Program-made: the position numbers and the translations under genes
Assembly (NCBI GenBank): GCA_041741535.1
Contig: JBGSJV010000066.1
Coordinates: 32,951 to 96,950, forward strand
Reading direction: 5' to 3'
Origin: M30B19 sp041741535
Lineage (GTDB): Bacteria; Planctomycetota; Planctomycetia; Pirellulales; Pirellulaceae
Length of the DNA stretch: 64,000 bases
Notes under the pieces: generated by a model
Told to the model about the DNA's origin: nothing
The model's database searches: none
Seen by the model: only the letters and a program-made list of their open reading frames with translations
Shown: in pieces, positions 53,743 to 62,973 of the stretch
How the letters are laid out: every line of letters begins with the position of its first letter
Numbering within the stretch: the stretch's first letter is position 1

Positions 53743-53907
53743 CGGAAAGTTCCTTGGTTGCCAGAATACTGACAAATGACCCGCGTCAGATTCGACGCAA
53801 CAAAGGTGTTCGGTCGCTTCGCGCTAAGGGCAACCTCCCGGCTCGTAAGTGGCCGGGAGGATTTCATAGCCTCGGCAAGCGACTGGTTTTCCACGTGGCG
53901 GTTTGCG

Positions 53908-55992
53908 TTAGGCCATCATCCGCAACCGCGTTTCTTGAACCGGACCACCTAAACGAATTTCGTCCAGATCTCGGTCCAAGTTGGGGTGGACGTTTAAATC
54001 CAAGTCAAGATCCAGGTCCAAGTCCAGATCGCAATCCATGTCCAGATCCATGTCCAGATCCATGTCGAGATCTGTATCTGCGTCGGTGTCGAGATCCATG
54101 TCGAGGTCCATGTCGAGATCGGTATCCGCGTCCAGGTCCGCGTCAGCATCCGCATCCATGTCAGCGTCGGCGTCTGCATCCATATCCGCGTCTGCATCAG
54201 CATCGGCATCGGCATCAGCATCGGCGTCCGCATCGGCATCAGCATCAGCATCGGCATCCATATCTGCGTCGGCATCAGCGTCAGCATCAGCGTCGGCGTC
54301 GGCATCAGCGTCCATGTCAGCATCCGCATCCGCATCGGCATCAGCATCGGCGTCGGCGTCCGCATCGGCGTCAGCATCGGCGTCGGCATCCGCGTCAGCA
54401 TCCGCATCCGCATCGGCGTCCATGTCAGCATCAGCATCAGCATCAGCATCAGCATCAGCATCCGCGTCAGCGTCAGCGTCAGCATCGGCATCGGCATCGG
54501 CATCCATGTCAGCGTCGGCATCAGCATCCATGTCAGCATCGGCATCAGCATCAGCATCAGCGTCAGCGTCAGCGTCAGCGTCAGCATCAGCATCGGCATC
54601 GGCATCGGCATCAGCATCCATGTCAGCGTCGGCATCGGCATCAGCATCAGCATCAGCGTCGGCATCAGCATCGGCATCAGCATCGGCGTCTGCGTCCGCA
54701 TCGGCATCGGCATCGGCATCAGCATCGGCGTCCGCATCGGCATCGGCATCGGCATCGGCGTCAGCATCCGCATCGGCGTCTGCATCCGCATCCGCGTCAG
54801 CATCGGCATCCATGTCCGCGTCTGCGTCAGCATCAGCATCAGCATCCGCGTCAGCATCAGCATCAGCATCAGCATCAGCATCCGCGTCAGCATCGGCATC
54901 GGCATCGGCATCGGCATCCATGTCCGCGTCAGCATCAGCGTCTGCATCAGCGTCGGCGTCGGCGTCGGCATCGGCATCGGCATCCGCATCCGCATCGGTA
55001 TCGGCGTCTGCATCCGAGTCCGAATCATCGTCACCATTTTCTTCTTTGGGTGGCTTCACGACGGGAGGCTTGGTCTGGCCGTTACCGCCACCACGATTTC
55101 CGCCGCCGCCACTGCCGCCGCCACCGCCACTACTACTGCTGCTGCTGCTACTGCTACTGCTACTGCTGCTGCCACCGGAACTCCCACCACCAGAGCGACC
55201 GCCACCAGAGCCGTTCCGGCCGGGCCTCGCGCGTCCTGGGTTGCCCGCAATGTTGCTCCGTGAACCGCCTTTCGATTTGCCAACCGAGGCGATTGGAATC
55301 ATGTTCAAGACAAAGCGGTTGTTCGTGTACTGCAACTGATAGTGGCCTGGTTTGTCCAACATCACGGCGACCCAGCCCAAGGCTTCGCTTCCGCTCCAAT
55401 ACTCGACTCGGAATGGTGTTTGTGTCATGGACAGCGAGAGGCTCTTGTTGGGCTGGATCTCCAGCTCTTTTCCCTTGGAGTTCTTGATCTTGGCAGGTCG
55501 ATTGACCGCGTTCGATATTCGGATCAGTTCCGACTTGGCTGTTGGTTTAACGGTCGGCTTCCTTGGGGCCACCGGCGTGATCATAAGGGTTTCGTTCTTC
55601 GACTCGACTTGGTAGTTTCCCGCTTTGGCGAATTCGGCCTTGACCCAACCGGCCGACGAACCGGTCGACAACTCTACGACGGGGATGTTGTTTTCCATCA
55701 CCATTTTGAAATCGCCCGATGGACCCGTCGACAACTCGAGTGTCAGCGGCAAGGTCTTGGCGGTAAAGTTCATCGACTTCTTCGGAGCAATCTCCAGGAC
55801 TTTTCCTTCCAACCGCCGGACCTTCACTGTCGAGGTCCCCGCATTGATCAATTGGACTTTTATCGGGGTCGCTGGAGATTTGGCCGCCACCTTCGCCTTT
55901 GCCGGTGCCTGAGCCTCGGCAATCCCATTTAGATTTTGTATCAAGAAACCAATGACGACCATCAAAACCAAACGAACTACGGGAGATGCCAT
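53908..55992 (-). CDS. Secreted protein with (Asp-Ala)n repeat, unknown
   Basis: 694 aa from ATG 55992, chosen because a signal peptide follows (VVRLVLMVVIGFLIQNLNGI). Residues about 30-250 hold two similar beta-type segments (VKVRRLEGKVLEIAPKKSMN; RPAKIKNSKGKELEIQPNKS). Then a Gly/Ser-rich linker with a run of about 14 Ser, a Lys/Pro stretch and from about residue 327 to 660 an almost unbroken Asp-Ala alternation, with DMDA and DLD/DTD variants, ending DLDLDLDLNVHPNLDRDLDE. The repeat is very acidic and may bind calcium. It is divergent from an ECF sigma factor, which could regulate it. I know no named family. Confidence 0.88.
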   Translation of the reverse strand: MASPVVRLVLMVVIGFLIQNLNGIAEAQAPAKAKVAAKSPATPIKVQLINAGTSTVKVRRLEGKVLEIAPKKSMNFTAKTLPLTLELSTGPSGDFKMVMENNIPVVELSTGSSAGWVKAEFAKAGNYQVESKNETLMITPVAPRKPTVKPTAKSELIRISNAVNRPAKIKNSKGKELEIQPNKSLSLSMTQTPFRVEYWSGSEALGWVAVMLDKPGHYQLQYTNNRFVLNMIPIASVGKSKGGSRSNIAGNPGRARPGRNGSGGGRSGGGSSGGSSSSSSSSSSSSSSGGGGGSGGGGNRGGGNGQTKPPVVKPPKEENGDDDSDSDADADTDADADADADADADADADADADADADMDADADADADADADADADADADADADADADADADADMDADADADADADADADADADADADADADADADADADADADADADADADADADADADADADADADMDADADADADADADADADADADADADADADMDADADADMDADADADADADADADADADADADADADMDADADADADADADADADADADADADADADADADADMDADADADADADADADADMDADADADADADADADADADADADADMDADADADMDADADADLDADTDLDMDLDMDLDTDADTDLDMDLDMDLDMDCDLDLDLDLDLDLNVHPNLDRDLDEIRLGGPVQETRLRMMA
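54000..55015. repeat. Hexamer-based coding repeat (GAY GCN)n
   Basis: About 1 kb of (Asp-Ala) codons on the minus strand with many synonymous third-base variants and regular Met/Leu/Thr replacements. Because the unit is six bases with few stops, the opposite strand also has long open frames (Ser-Ala and His-Arg repeats) that are not genes. Confidence 0.95.
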
Positions 55993-56215
55993 AAACCAAC
56001 CTTCATGTCCAACCACTGCGAACGACCATTCACCACGATGGTGTATTTGTTGAGAAACCTGAGGCCACACCCGTCCTCCACTCTCCAGAACGATGGGTCC
56101 TGACACGATAAGGGGAAGCCACAAAAAAATCTTCGACGGAATCACGGCATGTTACAAAAATGTTATAATGAGCGACGGGTTCAAGCGATTGTTTAGCAGT
56201 TCAGAAAGACGTGAG

Positions 56216-56815
56216 ATGACAGACGGCCCCTCGTTTCCAGAGACTTTCGGGGCCGTGACGTCGTTAACCCTAATCAACATGGCCAAATCGGCGGATCCAA
56301 CCGCGTGGGAAACCTTGTTCCGACTCTACTCGCCGCTGGTCCGTTACTGGGTGAGAAAGTCACGCATCCCACAATTGGACGAAGACGATCTGGTCCAGGA
56401 AGTCTTTCGCTCCATCCATTCGGGCCTCGCTCGCTTTGAGAAAAAATCGGCTACAGATTCCTTCCGCGCCTGGGCGAGGACGATCACACAGAACAAGATT
56501 CGCGACTACCTGAAGACGCAGGCCAACAAACCCCTGGCGACCGGTGGCACGACCGCCTTGCGTTTGGTTCAGGAGGCGCCAGACCTCGAGTTGGGCGATG
56601 AGCTTCCTGAAATTTCCGAGGACCGGTTGGTAATCCACGAGGCCCTGGAAATCGTCCGTCGCGAGATCCAGCCCCAAACCTTTCAGGCATTCTGGCGCGC
56701 GACAGTGGACGGGCTCGCACCGAGTCTCGTGGCGGAGGAGCTAGGCATCCCCCTTCCTTCGGTCTACCAAGCCAAATCCCGAGTCCTCCGCCGCCTGCGG
56801 GATCTCTTGGAGTAG
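56216..56815 (+). CDS. ECF-type RNA polymerase sigma factor
   Basis: 199 aa from ATG 56216, preceded by AGACGTGAG; in-frame ATGs at 56093 and 56168 lack a binding site. Region 2 (WETLFRLYSPLVRYWVRKSR, LDEDDLVQEVFRSIHSGLAR, SFRAWARTITQNKIRDYLKT) and region 4 (VIHEALEIVRREIQPQTFQA, GLAPSLVAEELGIPLPSVYQ) are both present; region 3 is absent, so it is an ECF factor. The sequence DLVQEVF is typical. No anti-sigma gene is adjacent; the (Asp-Ala)n gene diverges and an FAD oxidoreductase follows 32 bp downstream. Confidence 0.93.
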   Translation: MTDGPSFPETFGAVTSLTLINMAKSADPTAWETLFRLYSPLVRYWVRKSRIPQLDEDDLVQEVFRSIHSGLARFEKKSATDSFRAWARTITQNKIRDYLKTQANKPLATGGTTALRLVQEAPDLELGDELPEISEDRLVIHEALEIVRREIQPQTFQAFWRATVDGLAPSLVAEELGIPLPSVYQAKSRVLRRLRDLLE

Positions 56816-56847
56816 CGTTTCTCCTCCGTTTTTCCCAACAAATAGGG

Positions 56848-58299
56848 ATGACCATGACTGCTCGATCGGAGACCATTACTAACTTTGGTGCGAATATCTC
56901 TTTTACGCCGCGAAGTGTTTATCGTCCGAAGAGTGAATCGGAAGTGCTTGATATCTTGCGAGCGCACAAGCGGGAGCGGATCCGCGTGGTAGGACGTCTG
57001 CATGCTTGGTCGCCGCTGGTTGAATCAACCGAGGTCATTATCAGTCTAGAAAACCTTAAGTCGGTGCAGGTCGCCGAACGTGATGGTCAGTGCATCGCAG
57101 TTGTTGGGGCGGGCTGCCAGATCAAGCGAATGCTGGGGGAACTGCGAAAAAGTGGTTGGACTTCTCCGGCACTGGGATTGATCTCCGAGCAGACCATCGC
57201 GGGGGCTATGGCCACGGCCACTCACGGGTCGGGTCGACAGGCCCTGTGCCATTTCGCTAAAGCCATTCGAGTCGCGCACTTTGATTCCGAGACCGGTGAG
57301 CCCGTCATTTCCGAAGTACGCATGGGCGACGAACTGCGGGCGCTGCAATGTTCTTTGGGAATGCTGGGCGTTATTCTTAGTGTGGAAATCCATCCCCGCG
57401 CCGAGTACTTCATCGAGGAATGGCTGACAATAGAGCCATCGCTGGAGCAAGTCATGGCTGCCGAGACGACCGCACCCCTGCAACAATTTTATTATCTTCC
57501 TTGGAACGAGCGATTTCTGGTTCAACACCGATTCGAATCCAAAGCCCGCCGCAGTTGGCTGGCTCCGCTGTATCGCCTCTATTGGTATCTGGTCATTGAT
57601 GTCGGGCTGCATCTGGTGATATTGATGTTTTCCCGTTGGTTAAAAAGTCGCCGGGGCATCAAGTGGTTCTTCCGGTGGCTGGCTCCTTGCACACTTGTAA
57701 GAAACTGGCACGTTGTCGATCGTTCCAGCGACATGCTAATCATGGAGCATGAGCTCTTTCGACATCTGGAAATCGAACTCTTTGTCCGGCGACCGAACTT
57801 GCAGGCCGCGTTGGATTTCACCCGCGCGATGATTCGGCACTTTGGGGGCGAAGAGTCTCTGCCGCAAAGTTGGCGCGACCAACTGCCCCCCGATTTGTCC
57901 CACCGCTTGCCGGAATTCCTTGGAAGTTACACCCACCATTATCCGGTGTGCGTCCGACGTGTTCTGCCTGACCAAAGCATGCTCTCGATGACGAGTGGTG
58001 GCGACGAGGATTATTACGCAATTAGTTTTATTACTTACTGCGCCCCAAATTCGCGGCAAGCTTTTTTTGAGCTGGCCCATGCACTGTCGGAGGCCATGGA
58101 CAAAATGTTTGAAGCACGATGTCATTGGGGGAAATACTGTCCGCTGGATGCCGACCGAATTCGCGGAAACTATCCCGAGCTCCAGTCGTTCCTGCGCATC
58201 GCTCGAGCCTTTGACGCGAAGGGACAATTTACAAACAGCTGGTTGGCGGGCATCATGCCAATATCCGGAGCGGACGAAGTGGTTCAAAAAAGTATCTAA
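56848..58299 (+). CDS. FAD-binding oxidoreductase (D-arabinono-lactone oxidase-like)
   Basis: 483 aa. N-terminal FAD-binding PCMH domain (YRPKSESEVLDILRAHKRER, VVGAGCQIKRMLGELRKSGW, EQTIAGAMATATHGSGRQAL) and a C-terminal ALO domain (ARCHWGKYCPLDADRIRGNY). The His that often links FAD is in the RLHAWSP segment, where the usual GHS is replaced by RLH, so covalent attachment is uncertain. Aldonolactone oxidases convert sugar lactones with oxygen; the substrate here is unknown. A hydrophobic stretch (YWYLVIDVGLHLVILMFSRW, about residues 248-268) might touch the membrane. Likely cotranscribed with the sigma factor. Confidence 0.88.
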   Translation: MTMTARSETITNFGANISFTPRSVYRPKSESEVLDILRAHKRERIRVVGRLHAWSPLVESTEVIISLENLKSVQVAERDGQCIAVVGAGCQIKRMLGELRKSGWTSPALGLISEQTIAGAMATATHGSGRQALCHFAKAIRVAHFDSETGEPVISEVRMGDELRALQCSLGMLGVILSVEIHPRAEYFIEEWLTIEPSLEQVMAAETTAPLQQFYYLPWNERFLVQHRFESKARRSWLAPLYRLYWYLVIDVGLHLVILMFSRWLKSRRGIKWFFRWLAPCTLVRNWHVVDRSSDMLIMEHELFRHLEIELFVRRPNLQAALDFTRAMIRHFGGEESLPQSWRDQLPPDLSHRLPEFLGSYTHHYPVCVRRVLPDQSMLSMTSGGDEDYYAISFITYCAPNSRQAFFELAHALSEAMDKMFEARCHWGKYCPLDADRIRGNYPELQSFLRIARAFDAKGQFTNSWLAGIMPISGADEVVQKSI

Positions 58300-58337
58300 A
58301 GCGTCAGTTTTGTCCAGTGTTTAACCGCTGGAGCAGA

Positions 58338-58369
58338 GCTTGGTTGGGCGGGTATCCACCCAACCAAGC
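58338..58369. terminator. Hairpin between convergent genes
   Basis: GCTTGGTTGGG and CCCAACCAAGC pair over 11 bp around a 10-nt loop, between the convergent FAD oxidoreductase and proB. No T-run follows on either side, so it is only a probable bidirectional terminator. Confidence 0.5.
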
Positions 58370-58483
58370 GTCGCTCCGCGCGTATGCCGCAAACAGACCC
58401 ACCAATCACGCATTTAGTTCGCTCCCCCAACACGCAATCGCGATCCCTGAGTCCACCGCGCTCGGCTTCGCAGTCAAGCGCGT

Positions 58484-59632
58484 TTAACTGAAGACGATTA
58501 GTTCGTCGCGGTGAATCACAACGCCGCCGACGCTATAACCCAACACCGATTGAATGTCCTCGCTGTGCCGACCGAGAATCGCTTGCAGCTCCGAGCTGTG
58601 GTAGCGGACCAAACCGACTCCGACCGGGTGCCCTTGGGGATCGACCATCCGTACTGCATCGCCGCGTTCGAACTCGCCGTCACAGCGCACGATCCCTTTG
58701 GCGAGCAAGCTTTTCTTGTTGGCCCGTACGGCTTCACAGGCACCTTGGTCCAATTCGATTCGACCTTGTGATTGCGGACCCGACAACAACCAGCGTTTGC
58801 GACTTTCCAATCGCGAGCCAAGAGCTCGAATCCTTGTGCCATCGCCCGCACCTGCTACTAACTTAAGCAGCACATCGGCTTGCTTCACGCCCGCGATCAC
58901 GACTTCGACGGCGCTTTGTCGCGCGATTTGGGCGGCCTGCAACTTGGTGGCCATCCCGCCGGTCCCTAAACCACTGACGCTGCCACCGGCGATGGCGTGC
59001 AGTCCCTCATCGATGGTGCTGATTTCCCGGAGCAAGATCGCAGTGGGATCGCGAGTCGGATCGGCGCTCATGAGGCCTGGTTGATCCGTCAACATGATGA
59101 GCAAATCCGCGTTGGCCAACAGCGCGACGCGGGCCGAGAGATTGTCGTTATCACCGACTTTGATTTCGGCCGTGGCCACTGCATCATTTTCATTGATGAT
59201 CGGGACGACGTTGGCCGCCAAGAGCCCCAGCAACGTGTCGCGCGCGTTGAGGAATCGTTCGCGATGTTCCAAGTCGGCTCGGGTCAGCAACATTTGTCCC
59301 ACGAGCGTGTTATGAATTTCGAACAACGACTGCCACACCGACATCAGATAGACTTGTCCCAAGGCAGCCAAGACCTGTTTGTCGACCAGGGTTTCATCTT
59401 TTTTCTTGGCGTCCGTCACGGGGCTGGGACTGGGTGGCGATTGGATCGCAGCAACCATCCCGGCCATTTTTTCCCGCCCGGCAGCGATCGCTCCCGAGGT
59501 GACAACAATGACTTGATGTCCGGCCAAGCGCAGCTCTTGGACTTGCCGCGCCAGTTCCACCATGACGGACCTTTGCAGGCGCTTGGTACCACCGGTTAAC
59601 GTGCTGGTCCCTAATTTAACGACAATTCGCAT
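58484..59632 (-). CDS. proB: Glutamate 5-kinase
   Basis: 382 aa from ATG 59632 (8 bp after the serA stop; another ATG is 15 bp upstream). The kinase domain shows VVKLGTSTLTGG, VVTSGAIAAGREKM, LLTRADLEHRERFLNARDTL, NENDAVATAEIKVGDNDNLS and GTGGMATKLQAAQIA; a C-terminal PUA domain follows (ALLAKGIVRCDGEFERGDAV-like). A short insertion (SPPSPSPVTDAKKKD) occurs about residue 65, not usual for ProB. It catalyses the first step of proline synthesis; the kinase plus PUA form is the standard full enzyme. It is downstream of serA in one transcript. Confidence 0.95.
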   Translation of the reverse strand: MRIVVKLGTSTLTGGTKRLQRSVMVELARQVQELRLAGHQVIVVTSGAIAAGREKMAGMVAAIQSPPSPSPVTDAKKKDETLVDKQVLAALGQVYLMSVWQSLFEIHNTLVGQMLLTRADLEHRERFLNARDTLLGLLAANVVPIINENDAVATAEIKVGDNDNLSARVALLANADLLIMLTDQPGLMSADPTRDPTAILLREISTIDEGLHAIAGGSVSGLGTGGMATKLQAAQIARQSAVEVVIAGVKQADVLLKLVAGAGDGTRIRALGSRLESRKRWLLSGPQSQGRIELDQGACEAVRANKKSLLAKGIVRCDGEFERGDAVRMVDPQGHPVGVGLVRYHSSELQAILGRHSEDIQSVLGYSVGGVVIHRDELIVFS

Positions 59633-59640
59633 GGAGTGGT

Positions 59641-60897
59641 TTACCACAGGACTCGGCAGCGAATCGTTCCGGGAATCTCGCGAATTTTCGCGAGGGCTCG
59701 TTCCGAATACTGGGCGTCGATGTCGACGACCACGTACCCGATTTCGCCGAAGGTCTGCAAGTATTGGCCACTGATGTTGATCTCCAGTTCCGACAAGGTC
59801 TGGTTGATGGCCGACAAGATACCGGGACGATTCTCGTGCAAATGCAGCAAGCGATGTTTGTTCGGATACGAGGGCAGCGACACTTCGGGAAAGTTCACGC
59901 TGGACAGCGTCGTGCCGTTGTCGCAGTAACGGACCAACTTCTCGGCGACTTCGATCCCGATGTTGGCTTGGGCTTCCACGGTACTGCCACCGATATGTGG
60001 CGTGAGGATCACGTTTTGAAAGCGGCGTAGCGGAGATTGAAACTCTTCTTTGCTGGACTTGGGTTCGGTCGGGAACACATCGATCGCGGCGCCCAATAGT
60101 GATTTGTTTTCCAGGGCTGCTTCGAGCGCGCTGATATCGACCACTTGTCCGCGCGAGGCGTTGATCAACACAGCATCGTGCTTCATGAGTTGCAACTCGC
60201 GGCGACCAATCATGTTGATCGTCTCGGCGGTTTCCGGAACATGCAAACTCACAACATCGGCATGAACCAACACATGGTCACGGTCGACTTGCTGCGCGTT
60301 GCCCAACGGGAGTTTCGTCACGACATCGCAGAAGATGACTCGCATGCCCAGCGCTTCGGCCATAACACTCAGTTGCGTACCGATGTTGCCATAACCAATA
60401 ATTCCCAAGGTCTTGCCGCGCAGTTCATACGAGCGATCGGCGGTTTTATCCCAGTAGCCTTGATGGCACATCGCGTTGCGTTCGGGAATGCGTCGTAGTA
60501 ACAGTATGGCTTGAGCGATGACCAGTTCGGCAACGCTGCGCGTGTTCGAGTAGGGAGCGTTGAACACGGGGATGCCGCGCCACATAGCCGCGTCCAAATC
60601 AACTTGATTGGTTCCGATGCAGAAGCAACCAATCGCCAGCAAACGCTCCGCCGCTTCGATCATCTCGGCGGTCATTTGGGTGCGGGACCGCAGGCCGACA
60701 AAGGCCGCATCGCGAATGGCTTCGACCAACTGCGAGCCTTCCAAAGCGGTCGGATAAGTCTCCAGATTCGAGTAACCCGCGGCGCGCAACGTCCGGACGG
60801 CGGATTCGTGAATCCCCTCCAGCAACACAAATTTGATCTTATGACGTTCCATGGAAGTGGGCTTGTCGGCGGGTTGAAATTCCAAGGTCGAGGACAT
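59641..60897 (-). CDS. serA: D-3-phosphoglycerate dehydrogenase
   Basis: 418 aa from ATG 60897 (a GTG 12 bp upstream is also possible). Rossmann NAD site GIIGYGNIGTQLSVMAEALG, active-site region INASRGQVVDISALEAAL and TPHIGGSTVEAQANIG with the catalytic His, and a C-terminal ACT domain (HLHENRPGILSAINQTLSEL, GQYLQTFGEIGYVVVDID). It matches the E. coli SerA length class (about 410 aa), with the ACT domain that senses serine. It oxidises 3-phosphoglycerate at the start of serine synthesis and is followed by proB. Confidence 0.96.
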   Translation of the reverse strand: MSSTLEFQPADKPTSMERHKIKFVLLEGIHESAVRTLRAAGYSNLETYPTALEGSQLVEAIRDAAFVGLRSRTQMTAEMIEAAERLLAIGCFCIGTNQVDLDAAMWRGIPVFNAPYSNTRSVAELVIAQAILLLRRIPERNAMCHQGYWDKTADRSYELRGKTLGIIGYGNIGTQLSVMAEALGMRVIFCDVVTKLPLGNAQQVDRDHVLVHADVVSLHVPETAETINMIGRRELQLMKHDAVLINASRGQVVDISALEAALENKSLLGAAIDVFPTEPKSSKEEFQSPLRRFQNVILTPHIGGSTVEAQANIGIEVAEKLVRYCDNGTTLSSVNFPEVSLPSYPNKHRLLHLHENRPGILSAINQTLSELEINISGQYLQTFGEIGYVVVDIDAQYSERALAKIREIPGTIRCRVLW

Positions 60898-61224
60898 AGT
60901 TTCTTGCACTGGGGAAAACGGCGATGCTCCGCGAGGCTTTCGCGGCGGCTGATCCTAATAATCGGCAGGGACTGAACTGGAAGATAGGTCGCCCTACCGA
61001 ATTGGGGGACATTCCTCCAAGTTTATCGGCTTTCGCTGATCACAATAGTGGCACACGATGTTCGTTCGACGCCTTGGCCGGCCGGCAGAATCCCCGTTCT
61101 GGGACACGATTTGCCGCTTACGGTGGATCGATGAACTTGTGTTGGTTAGCTAGGGCGTTGAGTTCTCCCTTGCCGGGTCTTTGGTGGTCCCTTTCACAGG
61201 ACCGTTGATTTACTAGGAATTCTC
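60898..61224. other. Intergenic between divergent serA and uppP
   Basis: 327 bp with no gene; must hold both promoters but none with good consensus was identified. Confidence 0.45.
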
Positions 61225-62058
61225 ATGGACTGGTTCGGACTGATATTGCTGGCAATTGTCCAAGGCGTGGCCGAATTTTTGCCGATCAGCTCGTCCGGGC
61301 ATTTGGCTTTGGGGGCTCATTTTCTGGGATTAAGCGAAGGCCAAGATGAACTGAGCATCGTGCTGCACGGTGGAACGCTGGGTTCGATTCTGGTGTTCTA
61401 CCATCGACGGATCCTGGCGTTGCTAAGTCAAGACCGACGTGTGATTCCGATGTTGATTGTCGGCACCATCCCAGCCGGATTGTTGGGCGTCTTTTTAAAG
61501 AAGATGGCTCCGTCGCTGTGGGGAATCGACATCATGGACGGCTTTCCAGCGGCCCTGACCGCCAGTCTTATGTTGCCGATTACTGGCCTGTTGATGTTGT
61601 CGATACCGTTGTTGCGGGCACGGCAACGCGACGAGGAGGCTTTGCAAGATTACCAACAGCTGACCTATCGCCAAGTCTTCGTGATTGGTTGTTTCCAGGC
61701 GTTTGCGCTGCTGCCGGGTATTTCACGCAGCGGCTCGACGATTTTTGCGGGGATTCTGACGGGACTGCGCAGCCAAGCGGCGGCCACCTTTTCTTTTCTG
61801 TTGGCGATTCCTGCGATCTGCGGTGCCATGACGTTGGAATTGAAGGACGTGATTGAAAACGGTTCGACGACTTCTCCGGTACTATTGGTGACGGGCGCGT
61901 TGATCTCGTTTGTGGTTGGCTTGGTGTCGTTGGTCCTCCTGTCCAAGTTCATCAACCAGGGAAAATTGCATTGGTTTGCCTATTGGACCATCCCGGTGGG
62001 TCTGTTGGCCGCGATTCAATTGTTGGCCGAATTCATGCGATCTCAAGTCGAAATGTAG
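61225..62058 (+). CDS. uppP: Undecaprenyl-diphosphate phosphatase
   Basis: 277 aa, about eight helices. The two catalytic loops are intact: EFLPISSSGHL (residues about 16-26) and PGISRSGST (about 166-174), with the essential Glu, Ser, His and Arg. It recycles the carrier lipid undecaprenyl diphosphate to the monophosphate, for peptidoglycan and glycan synthesis, and its loss gives bacitracin sensitivity. TAGGAATTCTC lies just upstream of the ATG. It is followed by an FHA gene. Confidence 0.97.
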   Translation: MDWFGLILLAIVQGVAEFLPISSSGHLALGAHFLGLSEGQDELSIVLHGGTLGSILVFYHRRILALLSQDRRVIPMLIVGTIPAGLLGVFLKKMAPSLWGIDIMDGFPAALTASLMLPITGLLMLSIPLLRARQRDEEALQDYQQLTYRQVFVIGCFQAFALLPGISRSGSTIFAGILTGLRSQAAATFSFLLAIPAICGAMTLELKDVIENGSTTSPVLLVTGALISFVVGLVSLVLLSKFINQGKLHWFAYWTIPVGLLAAIQLLAEFMRSQVEM

Positions 62059-62158
62059 GGAAACGCGCAGGTTTTGATTGAATCCATCCCCTGTCCATGG
62101 TAGATTGGACGCCTGTTGGAGGCAGTTGGAACACCATCGCGTTTGCTGGACGAGTCGT

Positions 62159-62971
62159 ATGTTCGCTCTTAAATTGGTGGAAGTGCCTGAAGGTACCGCG
62201 ACGACTTTGGTGGGCAAGGTTCTCAAGTTGAAGACGCTGCCGGCGACGATTGGTCGTGGTAAAGATGCGACGATCGTCGTTCAACATCGCAAGCTTTCTC
62301 GGCTCCATTGTCGGTTCTATATTTCCGAAGAGCGGCTGTACGTTCGTGACTTGGGTTCGACCAACGGCACCACCGTGAATGGGTCGCCCGTGGTTGGAGC
62401 CGAAGTGTTGCGAGAGGGTGATTTGGTTTCTGCGGGTGGCGTGGTTTTCCAAGTCGGACGTTTTGTGAAGAACTCCGAGATGGCTCCGGGCGCGGTTGGC
62501 AATGTATCGGAGCCCTTCGCTGCGGATGGTGTTCCACAAGCCTCCAAGGCTACACCGCCAATGGCGTCGAGTAATCGGGTCGTGGAGCCTGCGCCGGAAT
62601 TCGTTGGAACCGATACCGTGGATTGGCGACCCACATCGACCGCTGAATCGCTCGTGGAGGCTAGTCATCTGGCCATTGAGCCCACCGATCCCAAAGATGC
62701 GACCTCGCAGATGGCTCCTGTTCCGGTTGTGGATTCGGAATGGAAGGGACCGGCGAAAGTCGCGCCGGTGTCGTCCGTGCAAATCGAGAGTTCCTGGTTG
62801 GAGAAAGCCGGCTCGGTGGATGCCTCCGAATTGCCGGACTTTGCCGAGGTGCCGCGCGTGGATGTGGATCCGAATGAAATCGACCTCGCGGATGTGGCCA
62901 ACGCCAAGAAAGATGCATCCGTGACGGCTTTGGGCAACTTCTTCTCCAAACAGAATTTGCGGCGGAGTTGA
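62159..62971 (+). CDS. FHA domain protein
   Basis: 270 aa from ATG 62159; the frame to 62078 is unlikely. The FHA domain is at about residues 20-95, with RGKDATIVVQHRKLSRLHCR and LGSTNGTTVNGSPV, the phosphothreonine-binding residues. The rest is Pro/Ala/acidic and without recognised domain, ending ASVTALGNFFSKQNLRRS. It probably binds a kinase substrate; the TPR kinase at 46872 is a possible partner but nothing links them directly. The next gene starts 3 bp after the stop. Confidence 0.9.
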   Translation: MFALKLVEVPEGTATTLVGKVLKLKTLPATIGRGKDATIVVQHRKLSRLHCRFYISEERLYVRDLGSTNGTTVNGSPVVGAEVLREGDLVSAGGVVFQVGRFVKNSEMAPGAVGNVSEPFAADGVPQASKATPPMASSNRVVEPAPEFVGTDTVDWRPTSTAESLVEASHLAIEPTDPKDATSQMAPVPVVDSEWKGPAKVAPVSSVQIESSWLEKAGSVDASELPDFAEVPRVDVDPNEIDLADVANAKKDASVTALGNFFSKQNLRRS

Positions 62972-62973
62972 AC

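Noticed and set aside
53703..55487. Long plus-strand frames (His/Arg- and Ser/Ala-rich, up to 594 aa)
   Set aside because: They are antisense readings of the (Asp-Ala)n repeat; no start signal, no signal peptide and composition dictated by the repeat.
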